This document shows, piece after piece, positions 43,696-51,918 of a stretch of DNA of 64,000 bases. Within the stretch, counting starts at the first letter, position 1, and the number at the start of each line of letters is the position of its first letter. The DNA lies in contig NZ_JALBUS010000002.1 of NCBI RefSeq assembly GCF_033971885.1, forward strand, positions 124,001 through 188,000. The letters run 5' to 3'. This stretch comes from Absicoccus intestinalis (GTDB lineage Bacteria; Bacillota_I; Bacilli_A; Erysipelotrichales; Erysipelotrichaceae). Made by a program: the position numbers and the translations under genes. The notes beneath the pieces were generated by a model, which was not told where the DNA came from, did not search any database, and saw only the letters and a program-made list of their open reading frames with translations.

Positions 43696-44709
43696 ATGCA
43701 GATGACAGTCCATTTAGGTGAAAATTCTTACCCCATTACCATTGAAAAAGGGGCAATCCATCATATACAAGATACCATAGATACACATCGTAAGATGGCG
43801 ATCATTACCGATGATCAAGTACCTGATACTTGGGTCCAAATCGTTAAGGATCAATGTGAAAATGCGTTCGTATTGCGTTTTCCTGCCGGCGAAGGATCCA
43901 AATGCTTTGCGCAATATGAATCGTTATTGGACCAACTGGCTACCCAAGAAATGACGCGAAAAGATGCCATCATTGCGATTGGCGGTGGTGTGACTGGGGA
44001 TTTATCCGGTTTTGTGGCGGCTAGCTATATGCGCGGGATCGATTTCTACAATATTCCGACCACCGTATTATCCCAAGTGGATTCAAGTGTAGGTGGTAAA
44101 GTCGCGATTGATATGGGATCGTATAAAAATATTGTTGGGGCTTTTTGGCAACCAAAAGCCGTGATCATTGATCCCGATGTGTTAACTACTCTATCGCATA
44201 GACAAGTGAATAATGGTTTGGTGGAAGCATTAAAGACCGGATTGATCCAAGATCCTGTTTTGGTTGATTTATTTGAACAAGATACCCTGGATCTTTCACA
44301 GATCATTACACGTTCCATTGATGTCAAGCGAAAAGTCGTAGAAAAAGATGAAAAAGAAGAAGGATTACGCAAGATCTTAAACTTTGGTCATACTATCGGT
44401 CATGCCATTGAAAGTGCCTACGGCTTGGATACCTACCTACATGGTGAATGTGTAGCCATGGGCATGTTGTTCTTTATCGAAGATAAAGCTTTAAAAGATC
44501 GAATCTTACGGATCTATGAACGTTTAGATTTGCCTAAAGTGCCTGATTATTCGATTGATCAATTGATGCATTATATTGCGCATGATAAAAAAAGCAATCG
44601 TGATTCCGTAACCGTCGTGAAAGTACAATCACCGGGTTCTTATAACTTAGAGAATCTATCGTTTGACAAGATTCGATGCCGATTAGAAAGAGGTCCATAT
44701 GAAGAATAA
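43696..44709 (+). CDS. aroB: 3-Dehydroquinate synthase
   Basis: The product is 337 residues. The NAD-binding part has DAIIAIGGGVTGDLSGFVAA, followed by IPTTVLSQVDSSVGGKVAID. Zinc ligands are in LRKILNFGHTIGHAIESAYG. It converts DAHP to 3-dehydroquinate, the second shikimate step. AGGAGG lies upstream. It is first in aroB-aroC-aroA-tyrA; its stop overlaps the aroC start by 11 bp. Confidence 0.96.
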   Translation: MQMTVHLGENSYPITIEKGAIHHIQDTIDTHRKMAIITDDQVPDTWVQIVKDQCENAFVLRFPAGEGSKCFAQYESLLDQLATQEMTRKDAIIAIGGGVTGDLSGFVAASYMRGIDFYNIPTTVLSQVDSSVGGKVAIDMGSYKNIVGAFWQPKAVIIDPDVLTTLSHRQVNNGLVEALKTGLIQDPVLVDLFEQDTLDLSQIITRSIDVKRKVVEKDEKEEGLRKILNFGHTIGHAIESAYGLDTYLHGECVAMGMLFFIEDKALKDRILRIYERLDLPKVPDYSIDQLMHYIAHDKKSNRDSVTVVKVQSPGSYNLENLSFDKIRCRLERGPYEE

Positions 44710-45799
44710 TATTGGTACAAATATATCGATGACTTTATTTGGTGAATCCCATGGAGCTGCCATTGGTATCACCTTAGACGGTCTTCCTGCCGGTTTTCCG
44801 ATTGATTTGGATCGTCTGGCAGCGGATATGGAAAAGCGCAAGGCCAAAGGTCGTATCTCTACCCAACGTCATGAAGCTGATGCCGTTCAAATCGTATCGG
44901 GGTTCTTTGAAGGGAAGACCACGGGCACGCCATTAACATTGTTGATCCAGAACACCAATACGCGTTCTTCAGATTATACAAAAACACATGGTCGATTGCG
45001 TCCGGGTCATGCCGATTATACTGCTTTTGAAAAATATCATGGATTTCAAGATTATCGTGGCGGTGGGCATTTTTCCGGCCGTTTAACCGCACCCATTGTT
45101 GCTGCAGGCAGTATTTGTCGACAAATCCTTGAAGCCAATGGTGTCCAGATCGGGTCCCATATCGAACAGTTGTATACCATTCATGATGATGTTTTTTCGA
45201 ATGATCTGGATACCTTACAAGAACAAATCGCACAAGTCAATCAAAAGGAATTTGCGACCTTGGATCCACAATGTGAAGATGAAATGAAATCATTGATTGA
45301 AAAAGTGGCTGCACAAGGTGATTCTTTGGGTGGTATTGTCGAAACCGCTGTTATTGGCTTACCAACTGGTTTAGGTGAACCTGCTTTTGATAGTGTGGAA
45401 AGCATTCTTTCGCATTTATTGTTTTCGGTACCTGCCGTTAAAGGCGTTTCTTTTGGTTTAGGATTTGGCTTTGCGAATGTGAAAGGATCGATGGCCAATG
45501 ATGATTTTGCCTGTCAAGACGGCAAGATCTTTACCATGACCAATCATAATGCGGGAATCAATGGGGGAATCACCAATGGGATGCCAATCCTCATTCATAC
45601 ATGTGTCAAACCAACCCCTTCCATTTATAAGGAACAAGCCTCGGTGGATTATCTGACCAAAGAAAATGTAAAATTGCAGATCCAAGGTCGTCATGATCCA
45701 TGTATTATTCATCGCGCTCGTATTGTGATTGATTCCGTTGTGGCATTTGGTCTATTGGATCTATGGATGTCCAAAAACGCACAAGGAGATTTAGTATGA
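44699..45799 (+). CDS. aroC: Chorismate synthase
   Basis: The product is 366 residues. FMN-binding signatures are FGESHGAAIGITLDG, RPGHADYTAFEKYHG and YRGGGHFSGRLTAPIVAAG. It eliminates phosphate from EPSP to form chorismate using reduced FMN. AGAAAGAGG precedes the ATG within the aroB end. It overlaps aroA by 4 bp. Confidence 0.97.
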   Translation: MKNNIGTNISMTLFGESHGAAIGITLDGLPAGFPIDLDRLAADMEKRKAKGRISTQRHEADAVQIVSGFFEGKTTGTPLTLLIQNTNTRSSDYTKTHGRLRPGHADYTAFEKYHGFQDYRGGGHFSGRLTAPIVAAGSICRQILEANGVQIGSHIEQLYTIHDDVFSNDLDTLQEQIAQVNQKEFATLDPQCEDEMKSLIEKVAAQGDSLGGIVETAVIGLPTGLGEPAFDSVESILSHLLFSVPAVKGVSFGLGFGFANVKGSMANDDFACQDGKIFTMTNHNAGINGGITNGMPILIHTCVKPTPSIYKEQASVDYLTKENVKLQIQGRHDPCIIHRARIVIDSVVAFGLLDLWMSKNAQGDLV

Positions 45800-47049
45800 G
45801 AGTAAAAGTATCTCCATCGCAAGTGGCAGGATCTATTGCGATTCCTTCCAGTAAATCATTAGCCCATCGTGCCATCATTTGTGCCAGCCTAGCGCAAGGA
45901 ACCAGTACCATATCGAATATTACGTATTCGAAAGATATCGATGCGACAATTGCTTGTATGGAAGCATTGGGAGCAACGATCAAAAAACAAGAAACTTCTT
46001 GTATCATTACTGGTACCAATGTCAAAAAACGAACGATGCCAGTATCAATGGACTGCAACGAATCTGGTTCTACCTTGCGTTTTTTAATTCCTTTATGCGC
46101 TTTATCCAATCAAAAAGCAACCCTTATGGGCCATGGCCGCTTGATGCAACGTCCTATGGATGTATACACCCAGATTTTTGATGAACAACAACTCACCTTT
46201 CAACAAACGGATCATATCGAGGTGTGTGGACCGTTACGATCCGGCACCTATACCATTCGTGGTGATATTTCCAGTCAATTTATCACTGGTTTACTTTTCG
46301 CTTTACCATTATTAGATCAAGGAAGTCAAATTGCGATCATTCCTCCGTTTGAATCTAAATCTTATGTAGATCTGACGTTACAAATGTTGAGATCCTTTGG
46401 AATCACGATTCATCCAATCGATGACACCCATTACCAAATTCCGACTCATCAATCGTATCTTGCTGGCGATGTACGCGTAGAAGGAGATTGGTCACAAGCG
46501 GCTTTCTATACGGTATTGGGTGCGATTCAAGGTCCTCTGACCTTAAAAAATATGAATGCGGATTCTTTACAAGGGGATAAAGTGGTGATCGAGGCGATAA
46601 AGAATAAAACGTGGCAACAAGAAGATCTGATCATTGATCCAGCACCGTTGACGGGACAAACCATCGATCTAGCGGATTGTCCAGATCTAGGGCCGATCTT
46701 ATGTGTTTTGGCTGCCTATAGTCAAGGAACCACGCATTTGATCCATGCACAACGTTTACGCATGAAAGAAAGTGATCGAATCGAGGCGATGGAAACCGAA
46801 TTAAGAAAATGGGGCGTGGAGATATCCAGTACCTATGATACGATTACCATTGTAGGTAAAGATACATACGCCAAAGATAATGTGGTCATTCATGGTCATA
46901 ATGATCATCGCATTGTGATGGCCATGACCGTTTTTGGTTTATGTGCACGCTCTTCTTGTATCATTGATGATGCGCAAGCCATCACAAAATCATATCCAAA
47001 CTTTTTTCAGGATATACAAGATATTGGTGGAAAGGTGGAAATACTATGA
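45796..47049 (+). CDS. aroA: 3-Phosphoshikimate 1-carboxyvinyltransferase (EPSP synthase)
   Basis: The product is 417 residues from ATG 45796 (AAGGAG upstream, ATGA overlap with aroC). It has the double inverse alpha/beta barrel: SKSLAHRAIICASLAQG at the N-terminus, NESGSTLRFLIPLCA and LRMKESDRIEAMETEL near the C-terminus. It transfers the enolpyruvyl group of PEP to shikimate-3-phosphate. It overlaps tyrA by 4 bp. Confidence 0.96.
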   Translation: MRVKVSPSQVAGSIAIPSSKSLAHRAIICASLAQGTSTISNITYSKDIDATIACMEALGATIKKQETSCIITGTNVKKRTMPVSMDCNESGSTLRFLIPLCALSNQKATLMGHGRLMQRPMDVYTQIFDEQQLTFQQTDHIEVCGPLRSGTYTIRGDISSQFITGLLFALPLLDQGSQIAIIPPFESKSYVDLTLQMLRSFGITIHPIDDTHYQIPTHQSYLAGDVRVEGDWSQAAFYTVLGAIQGPLTLKNMNADSLQGDKVVIEAIKNKTWQQEDLIIDPAPLTGQTIDLADCPDLGPILCVLAAYSQGTTHLIHAQRLRMKESDRIEAMETELRKWGVEISSTYDTITIVGKDTYAKDNVVIHGHNDHRIVMAMTVFGLCARSSCIIDDAQAITKSYPNFFQDIQDIGGKVEIL

Positions 47050-47882
47050 ATTATGGAATCGTTGGTTTAGGTCTTATGGGAGCCAGTTTAGCCAGTCGAT
47101 TAATGGAATTGGGTCATAATGCCGTCTATGGATTTGACATCAATCCGTTGACCATTCAGATTGCCAAAGATCGCAATTATATTACTGAAGGTTCAACCAA
47201 TCCCGAAGAATTATTGGATCGTTGCCAAATTATCATTTTAGCTTTATATCCGACGCAGATCCAACCTTGGATTGAAAAATATCAATCTTCGATCAAAACT
47301 GGATCCATCTTAATGGATATTAGTGGTGTAAAATCAAATATTGTGACGCCTTGTCAAAAGATCCTAAAAGATGGCCTGGAATTGATCAGTATCCATCCTA
47401 TGTGTGGACGAGAAAGTCGTGGTATCGAACAAGCGGATCCAACCATCTTTGATGATGCGAACTTTATTGTCGTACCCACCGAAAAAAATACCCATTCCAG
47501 TATTTTATTGGCGGAACAATTGGGATCGTATTTAGGGTGCAGTCGTGTGGCAACCCTGACTCCACAAGAGCATGATAGAATGATTGGTTTCCTATCTCAA
47601 TTGACCCATGTCATCGCGGTTTCTTTGATGAATACGCATGATAATAGCCATTTGGTCGAATATACCGGTGATAGTTTCCGCGATTTGACCCGTATTGCTT
47701 CGATCAATGAAGATCTATGGTCTGAATTATTTATCTTAAATAAAGATATTTTATTGGATGAAACCAATCAATTTATTACAGCCATTACGCATTTTCGAGA
47801 TGCCTTAAAAACCGAAGATATAGAAGAGATGAAACGCTTATTTATTCAATCCACCGAGCGTCGTCAACTCTTCAACAAATAA
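47046..47882 (+). CDS. tyrA: Prephenate dehydrogenase
   Basis: The product is 278 residues. The Rossmann motif GLGLMGASLASRL is at the N-terminus, then the substrate-binding HPMCGRESRG and the catalytic helical domain (QLTHVIAVSLMN). There is neither an ACT nor a chorismate mutase domain, so this is the minimal single-domain form dependent on PheA for prephenate. It forms 4-hydroxyphenylpyruvate with NAD(P)+. It is last in the aro operon, directly followed by a terminator. Confidence 0.95.
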   Translation: MNYGIVGLGLMGASLASRLMELGHNAVYGFDINPLTIQIAKDRNYITEGSTNPEELLDRCQIIILALYPTQIQPWIEKYQSSIKTGSILMDISGVKSNIVTPCQKILKDGLELISIHPMCGRESRGIEQADPTIFDDANFIVVPTEKNTHSSILLAEQLGSYLGCSRVATLTPQEHDRMIGFLSQLTHVIAVSLMNTHDNSHLVEYTGDSFRDLTRIASINEDLWSELFILNKDILLDETNQFITAITHFRDALKTEDIEEMKRLFIQSTERRQLFNK

Positions 47883-47910
47883 AAAACGTTGTCGCGACAA
47901 CGTTTTTTTA
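47880..47910 (+). terminator. Bidirectional terminator between tyrA and sstT
   Basis: AAAAACGTTGTCG is followed by its reverse complement CGACAACGTTTTT, with A and T runs on both sides; it lies between convergent genes. Confidence 0.9.
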
Positions 47911-49170
47911 TTATACGTTTGTATCTCTTTGACCCCCTAAAAACTTGGGGAGTTTTTCGGGATGGCCATCTTTGATCCATTGTGTATATTCGGCAGTTGC
48001 CGCAAACATGACATCACCTGAAGAGTTCAAGGCCGTTTCCACACTGTCTTGAACAACACCAATAATGAAGCCAATACCAACGGCTTGCATCGCTACATCG
48101 GCACTAATGCCAAATAAAGAACAGGCCATAGGAATCAACAATAGGCTTCCTCCTGCCACACCACTGGCTCCGCAAGCCGCAAAGGTTGCTAAGACGCTTA
48201 AGATCAGAGCGGTAGCAAAATCAACCCGAACTCCAACCGTGTTACAAGTTGCGAGCGTAAAAATCGTAATGGTAATGGCGGCCCCATCCATGTTGATCGT
48301 TGATCCCAATGGGATGGCAACCGAATACATTTCTTCATCCAATAATAATTTTTCACAAAGTTCCATATTCACGGGAATATTTGCTGCCGAACTTCGGGTG
48401 AAGAAGGCCATGATGCCACTTTCTTTTAAGCAACGGAATACCAATGGATATGGATTTCGATGTAAGAAAAGAAAGGCAATCAATGGATCGACGACCAGGG
48501 CAACCATCAACATCGATCCCACTAATACAAGCAATAGCGAACCATAGGTTTCAAAAACACCTAAACCATTGGCACTGACCATTTGATAGGTCAATCCCAT
48601 GATACCAAAAGGGGCTAGATTAATGATCCAACGAACCAAGGTACTAATGCCTTCACTGATGTCATTTAAGAAGGTCTTGGAGGTTTCGGCTGCGATGGAT
48701 TTCAATGCCAATCCCAACAAAACGGACCAGAATAAAATACTTAAATATTGTCCTTTGGCCAAGGCTTCGATGGGATTCATGACAATGGTATTCAATAAAT
48801 TGGTCATGACTTCGCCAATACCGCCTGGAGCTGCAGCTTCATGAGCTGCTTTTTCGGTTAACACCAATGTTTGTGGGAACGCAAAGCTAACCGTGACCGC
48901 AACCACAGCTGCTAAAAACGTACTGATCATATATAAAAAGATAACGCGTCCAAATCGTTTGTCCATTCCTGTATTGGATGATGCCAATGAATTGGTGATC
49001 AACACAAAAACCAGGACGGGTGCAATCGAGCGTAGGGCGCCTTTAAATAAATCACCTAAGATCCCTATGGGTAGATTTTTAAATAAAATGCCTAAAATGG
49101 TACCAATGATCAAGCCAATCACGATGCGAATGATCAAACTTGTTTCATTATACTTTCGAATGACTTTCAT
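47911..49170 (-). CDS. sstT: Serine/threonine:Na+ symporter SstT
   Basis: The product is 419 residues, DAACS (glutamate-transporter) family. It has eight membrane helices plus hairpins; FFTRSSAANIPVNM is the serine-rich HP1 loop, GSTINMDGAAITITIF the Na+ site motif, and GASGVAGGSLLLIP the HP2 loop. These sequences are typical of SstT rather than GltP. AAGGAGAAAGG lies upstream. It is divergent from ftsH. Confidence 0.92.
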   Translation of the reverse strand: MKVIRKYNETSLIIRIVIGLIIGTILGILFKNLPIGILGDLFKGALRSIAPVLVFVLITNSLASSNTGMDKRFGRVIFLYMISTFLAAVVAVTVSFAFPQTLVLTEKAAHEAAAPGGIGEVMTNLLNTIVMNPIEALAKGQYLSILFWSVLLGLALKSIAAETSKTFLNDISEGISTLVRWIINLAPFGIMGLTYQMVSANGLGVFETYGSLLLVLVGSMLMVALVVDPLIAFLFLHRNPYPLVFRCLKESGIMAFFTRSSAANIPVNMELCEKLLLDEEMYSVAIPLGSTINMDGAAITITIFTLATCNTVGVRVDFATALILSVLATFAACGASGVAGGSLLLIPMACSLFGISADVAMQAVGIGFIIGVVQDSVETALNSSGDVMFAATAEYTQWIKDGHPEKLPKFLGGQRDTNV

Positions 49171-49276
49171 ATCCCTTTCTCCTTATCTATTTAATTTTAC
49201 TTTATTTCTACGTTTTTTTCAAAATTTACATACATTTGTCTGTAAATAAGATACAATTTTGTGAAAGTAAGTGATT

Positions 49277-49303
49277 TTAGCACTCTTATTGCAATGGTGC
49301 TAA
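49277..49303. promoter_or_regulatory. CIRCE element at the ftsH promoter
   Basis: TTAGCACTC, nine bases (TTATTGCAA), then TGGTGCTAA. The left arm is a perfect consensus match and the right arm matches 7/9. It overlaps the ftsH -35, so HrcA could repress ftsH directly. Confidence 0.85.
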
Positions 49304-49316
49304 AACGGTGTATAAT
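49289..49316 (+). promoter_or_regulatory. ftsH promoter
   Basis: TTGCAA (49289-49294), 16 bp, TATAAT (49311-49316). GGAGGATTCG precedes ATG 49339. Confidence 0.8.
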
Positions 49317-49338
49317 GTTTTCAATAGGAGGATTCGAT

Positions 49339-51264
49339 ATGAACAATCAGAATCAAAGACAGAGGTATTTTCGGATATGGACAATCATATTAATTGTGTT
49401 ATTGATCTTTGATTGGGTCGTTGTCCCAATGATCTCTGGAGCACATACAAAAGAAACATCCTATTCTAACTTTTTGAATAAGGTAGAAGATCGTCAAGTC
49501 AAGGAAGTACAAATTGAAGATAATATCATTTATTATACATTGAAAAAAGATGATGCCACCACGTATCAGACAGGTGAAATGAACGATGCCAAGTTGGTGG
49601 ATCGTTTGGAAGATAATGGTGTAGAGTTTTCACAACGCATTCATCAAAAATCTTGGTTGGATAATCCATTTCTCAATTTCTTGATTCTTTTCTTGTTGCC
49701 AATCATTTTAATGACTTGGTTGTTGCGACGAAGCATGAAACGATTCCAAGATAAAATGGGTGGCGGTAATACATTTACGTTTACACCAGGTGGTAACGAA
49801 GATGATGACAATAATGGATTTGGTGGCTTTGGCAGCTTTGGTGGTCTAGGCAATTTAGGAAAATCCAATGCCAAAGTATATGAAGGTAAAAAGACCGGTA
49901 TCACATTTAAGGATGTGGCTGGTCAAGAAGAAGCAAAAGAAAATTTAAAAGAAATCGTGGATTTTTTAAATAATCCGAAGAAATATACAGATATTGGTGC
50001 CACGATGCCAAAAGGTGCTTTATTGGTTGGTCCGCCAGGAACAGGCAAAACTCTATTAGCGAAAGCCGTTGCTGGTGAAGCAGGCGTCCCATTTTTCTCG
50101 ATTTCCGGTTCCGAATTTGTGGAAATGTTCGTAGGTCGTGGTGCCGCCAAAGTACGGGATTTGTTTACGCAAGCACGTAAAAAAGCGCCTTGTATCGTTT
50201 TTATCGATGAGATCGATACCATTGGTAAGCGGCGTGATGGTGCTGCATCCATGGGCGGTAATGATGAACGGGAACAAACATTGAACCAATTACTCGCTGA
50301 AATGGATGGTTTTGATGGATCTAAAGGTGTTGTTCTTTTAGCTGCAACCAACCGTCCAGAAATCTTAGATCCCGCTTTGACACGTCCAGGTCGTTTTGAT
50401 CGTCGTATTCCTGTTGAATTGCCTGACTTAGCAGGTCGTGAAGCCATCTTGCGTCTGCATGCACAAAAAATCAAACATTCACCAGATATTGATTTCAATG
50501 TAGTGGCGCGTGCTGCTGCCGGTTCAAGTGGTGCAGATCTTGCCAATATCATCAATGAAGGGGCTTTATTAGCGGTTCGTGATGGTCGTCATCAAGTGAT
50601 CCAACGTGATTTGGAAGAAGCCATTGAAATTGTCATTGCCGGTGAGCAAAAGAAAGGTGCGGTCATTTCGCCAAAAGAGAAATTGATCGTATCGTATCAT
50701 GAAATTGGTCATGCCCTGGTTGCCGCAAAATCAAAGAATTCAGCTCCTGTTCATAAGATCACGATCATTCCAAGAACCAAAGGGGCTTTGGGATATACGA
50801 TGCAAGTGGAAGAAGACGAACAAAATTTATTATCGAAAGATGAATTATACAGTCGTATTGTTACGTATACAGCTGGTCGAGCTGCCGAAGAATTGATTTT
50901 CCATAATTATACTTCGGGTGCTTCCAATGATATTGAACAAGCAACCAAATTAGCACGGGCGATGATCACTCGATTTGGTATGAGTGAAAACTTTGATATG
51001 ACCGCCCTAGAAACTGTATCGAATCAATATCTAGGTGGCGATACCAGTCTAGCTTGTTCTTCTGAAACCGCTGCAAAAGTAGATGAAGAAGTCATTGCCT
51101 TGATTCGAAGGGCTCATCAAGAAGCGCTACAAATCTTAAAAGACAATATGCCTAAGCTACATGAATTGGCAAAATACTTATATGAAAAGGAAACGATCAC
51201 AGGTGAACAATTTATGTATATCTTAAACAAGCCTGCTGAGATCCCAACCAATTCCGCTCATTAA
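49339..51264 (+). CDS. ftsH: ATP-dependent zinc metalloprotease FtsH
   Basis: The product is 641 residues from ATG 49339 (AGGAGG upstream); the open frame extends upstream through the promoter and is not coding there. Two membrane helices (about 12-32 and 110-128) flank an extracytoplasmic domain. A Gly-rich linker leads to the AAA+ domain (Walker A GPPGTGKT near 230, FIDEIDTIG) and the zinc protease (HEIGH at 454-458). It degrades misfolded membrane and regulatory proteins. CIRCE control ties it to the heat-shock regulon. Confidence 0.97.
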   Translation: MNNQNQRQRYFRIWTIILIVLLIFDWVVVPMISGAHTKETSYSNFLNKVEDRQVKEVQIEDNIIYYTLKKDDATTYQTGEMNDAKLVDRLEDNGVEFSQRIHQKSWLDNPFLNFLILFLLPIILMTWLLRRSMKRFQDKMGGGNTFTFTPGGNEDDDNNGFGGFGSFGGLGNLGKSNAKVYEGKKTGITFKDVAGQEEAKENLKEIVDFLNNPKKYTDIGATMPKGALLVGPPGTGKTLLAKAVAGEAGVPFFSISGSEFVEMFVGRGAAKVRDLFTQARKKAPCIVFIDEIDTIGKRRDGAASMGGNDEREQTLNQLLAEMDGFDGSKGVVLLAATNRPEILDPALTRPGRFDRRIPVELPDLAGREAILRLHAQKIKHSPDIDFNVVARAAAGSSGADLANIINEGALLAVRDGRHQVIQRDLEEAIEIVIAGEQKKGAVISPKEKLIVSYHEIGHALVAAKSKNSAPVHKITIIPRTKGALGYTMQVEEDEQNLLSKDELYSRIVTYTAGRAAEELIFHNYTSGASNDIEQATKLARAMITRFGMSENFDMTALETVSNQYLGGDTSLACSSETAAKVDEEVIALIRRAHQEALQILKDNMPKLHELAKYLYEKETITGEQFMYILNKPAEIPTNSAH

Positions 51265-51290
51265 GACGTTGATATTCAACGTCTTTTTTT
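51265..51290 (+). terminator. Terminator after ftsH
   Basis: GACGTTGA pairs with TCAACGTC around TAT, followed by T8. The hairpin contains the -35 box of the next gene. Confidence 0.88.
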
Positions 51291-51297
51291 CTATGAT
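51269..51297 (+). promoter_or_regulatory. Promoter of the DUF4186 gene, leaderless arrangement
   Basis: TTGATA (51269-51274), exactly 17 bp, TATGAT (51292-51297), then 6 bases and ATG 51304. Transcription should start at or within a base or two of the start codon. Confidence 0.75.
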
Positions 51298-51303
51298 AAA
51301 GCC

Positions 51304-51897
51304 ATGAAAATACTTCAGGTTGATCAGCCTCAATCGATTGATTTTGATACCGATGTTTTAGGATGTATAGCAGGTCCAAACTGTGATTTTTCATGGATCT
51401 TAGATATTCGTGATCAATGCATAAAGAAAAAAATTCTATTTCGTTTTCTTTCCACCGGTCCTGCTTTGATCAAAGATGGAAAGATCTATTCTATTCCCAA
51501 AAATCAACAGGTTTCTCAAGCAAGAAAAGCACAGATCGACTATTCGCCCAATGAAGATTTATTTTGTCGTTTGTCTCATTCACAATTTCGATCTTCCTTC
51601 TATTTGCGACCAAAAGATCGAACTTATATCCAACAAAAAGGATGGGAAACGATTGATGAACATGCTCATGATTTTATTGCAGCTCGCCTAGGTCCGGCCA
51701 TTCCGTATCATGATGGCAAACAAACGCCAATGAAAGGACATCCGGTTTTTTTAGCACAACATGCCACGGGTACTTGTTGTCGAAATTGCTTATATAAATG
51801 GCATCAGATTCCCAAAGAAAAAGACCTGACCGATAAGGAACAAGACTATATCTGTCAGGTCATCATGGATTGGTTATTTCGCCAAATGTCCAAATAA
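51304..51897 (+). CDS. DUF5131-like tail fused to DUF4186
   Basis: The product is 197 residues. The C-terminal part (about 80-195) is DUF4186: LFCRLSHSQFRSSFYLRPKD, HDGKQTPMKGHPVFLAQHAT, and TCCRNCLYKWHQIPK with a CCxxC metal-like cluster. The first 75 residues (GPNCDFSWILDIRDQCIKKK, LFRFLSTGPALIKDGKIYSI) resemble the C-terminal end of phage Gp37/DUF5131 radical-SAM-like proteins, without their N-terminal Cys motif. The function is unknown. No Shine-Dalgarno is present; the promoter spacing indicates a leaderless mRNA. Confidence 0.8.
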   Translation: MKILQVDQPQSIDFDTDVLGCIAGPNCDFSWILDIRDQCIKKKILFRFLSTGPALIKDGKIYSIPKNQQVSQARKAQIDYSPNEDLFCRLSHSQFRSSFYLRPKDRTYIQQKGWETIDEHAHDFIAARLGPAIPYHDGKQTPMKGHPVFLAQHATGTCCRNCLYKWHQIPKEKDLTDKEQDYICQVIMDWLFRQMSK

Positions 51898-51918
51898 AAA
51901 GAGCATTCGCTCTTTTTA
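51896..51918. terminator. Bidirectional terminator
   Basis: AAAAAGAGC pairs with GCTCTTTTT around ATTC, between convergent genes. Confidence 0.85.

Noticed and set aside
49261..49338. 26-residue N-terminal extension of FtsH
   Set aside because: It would be translated from the CIRCE and promoter region upstream of the -10 box; ATG 49339 has AGGAGG.
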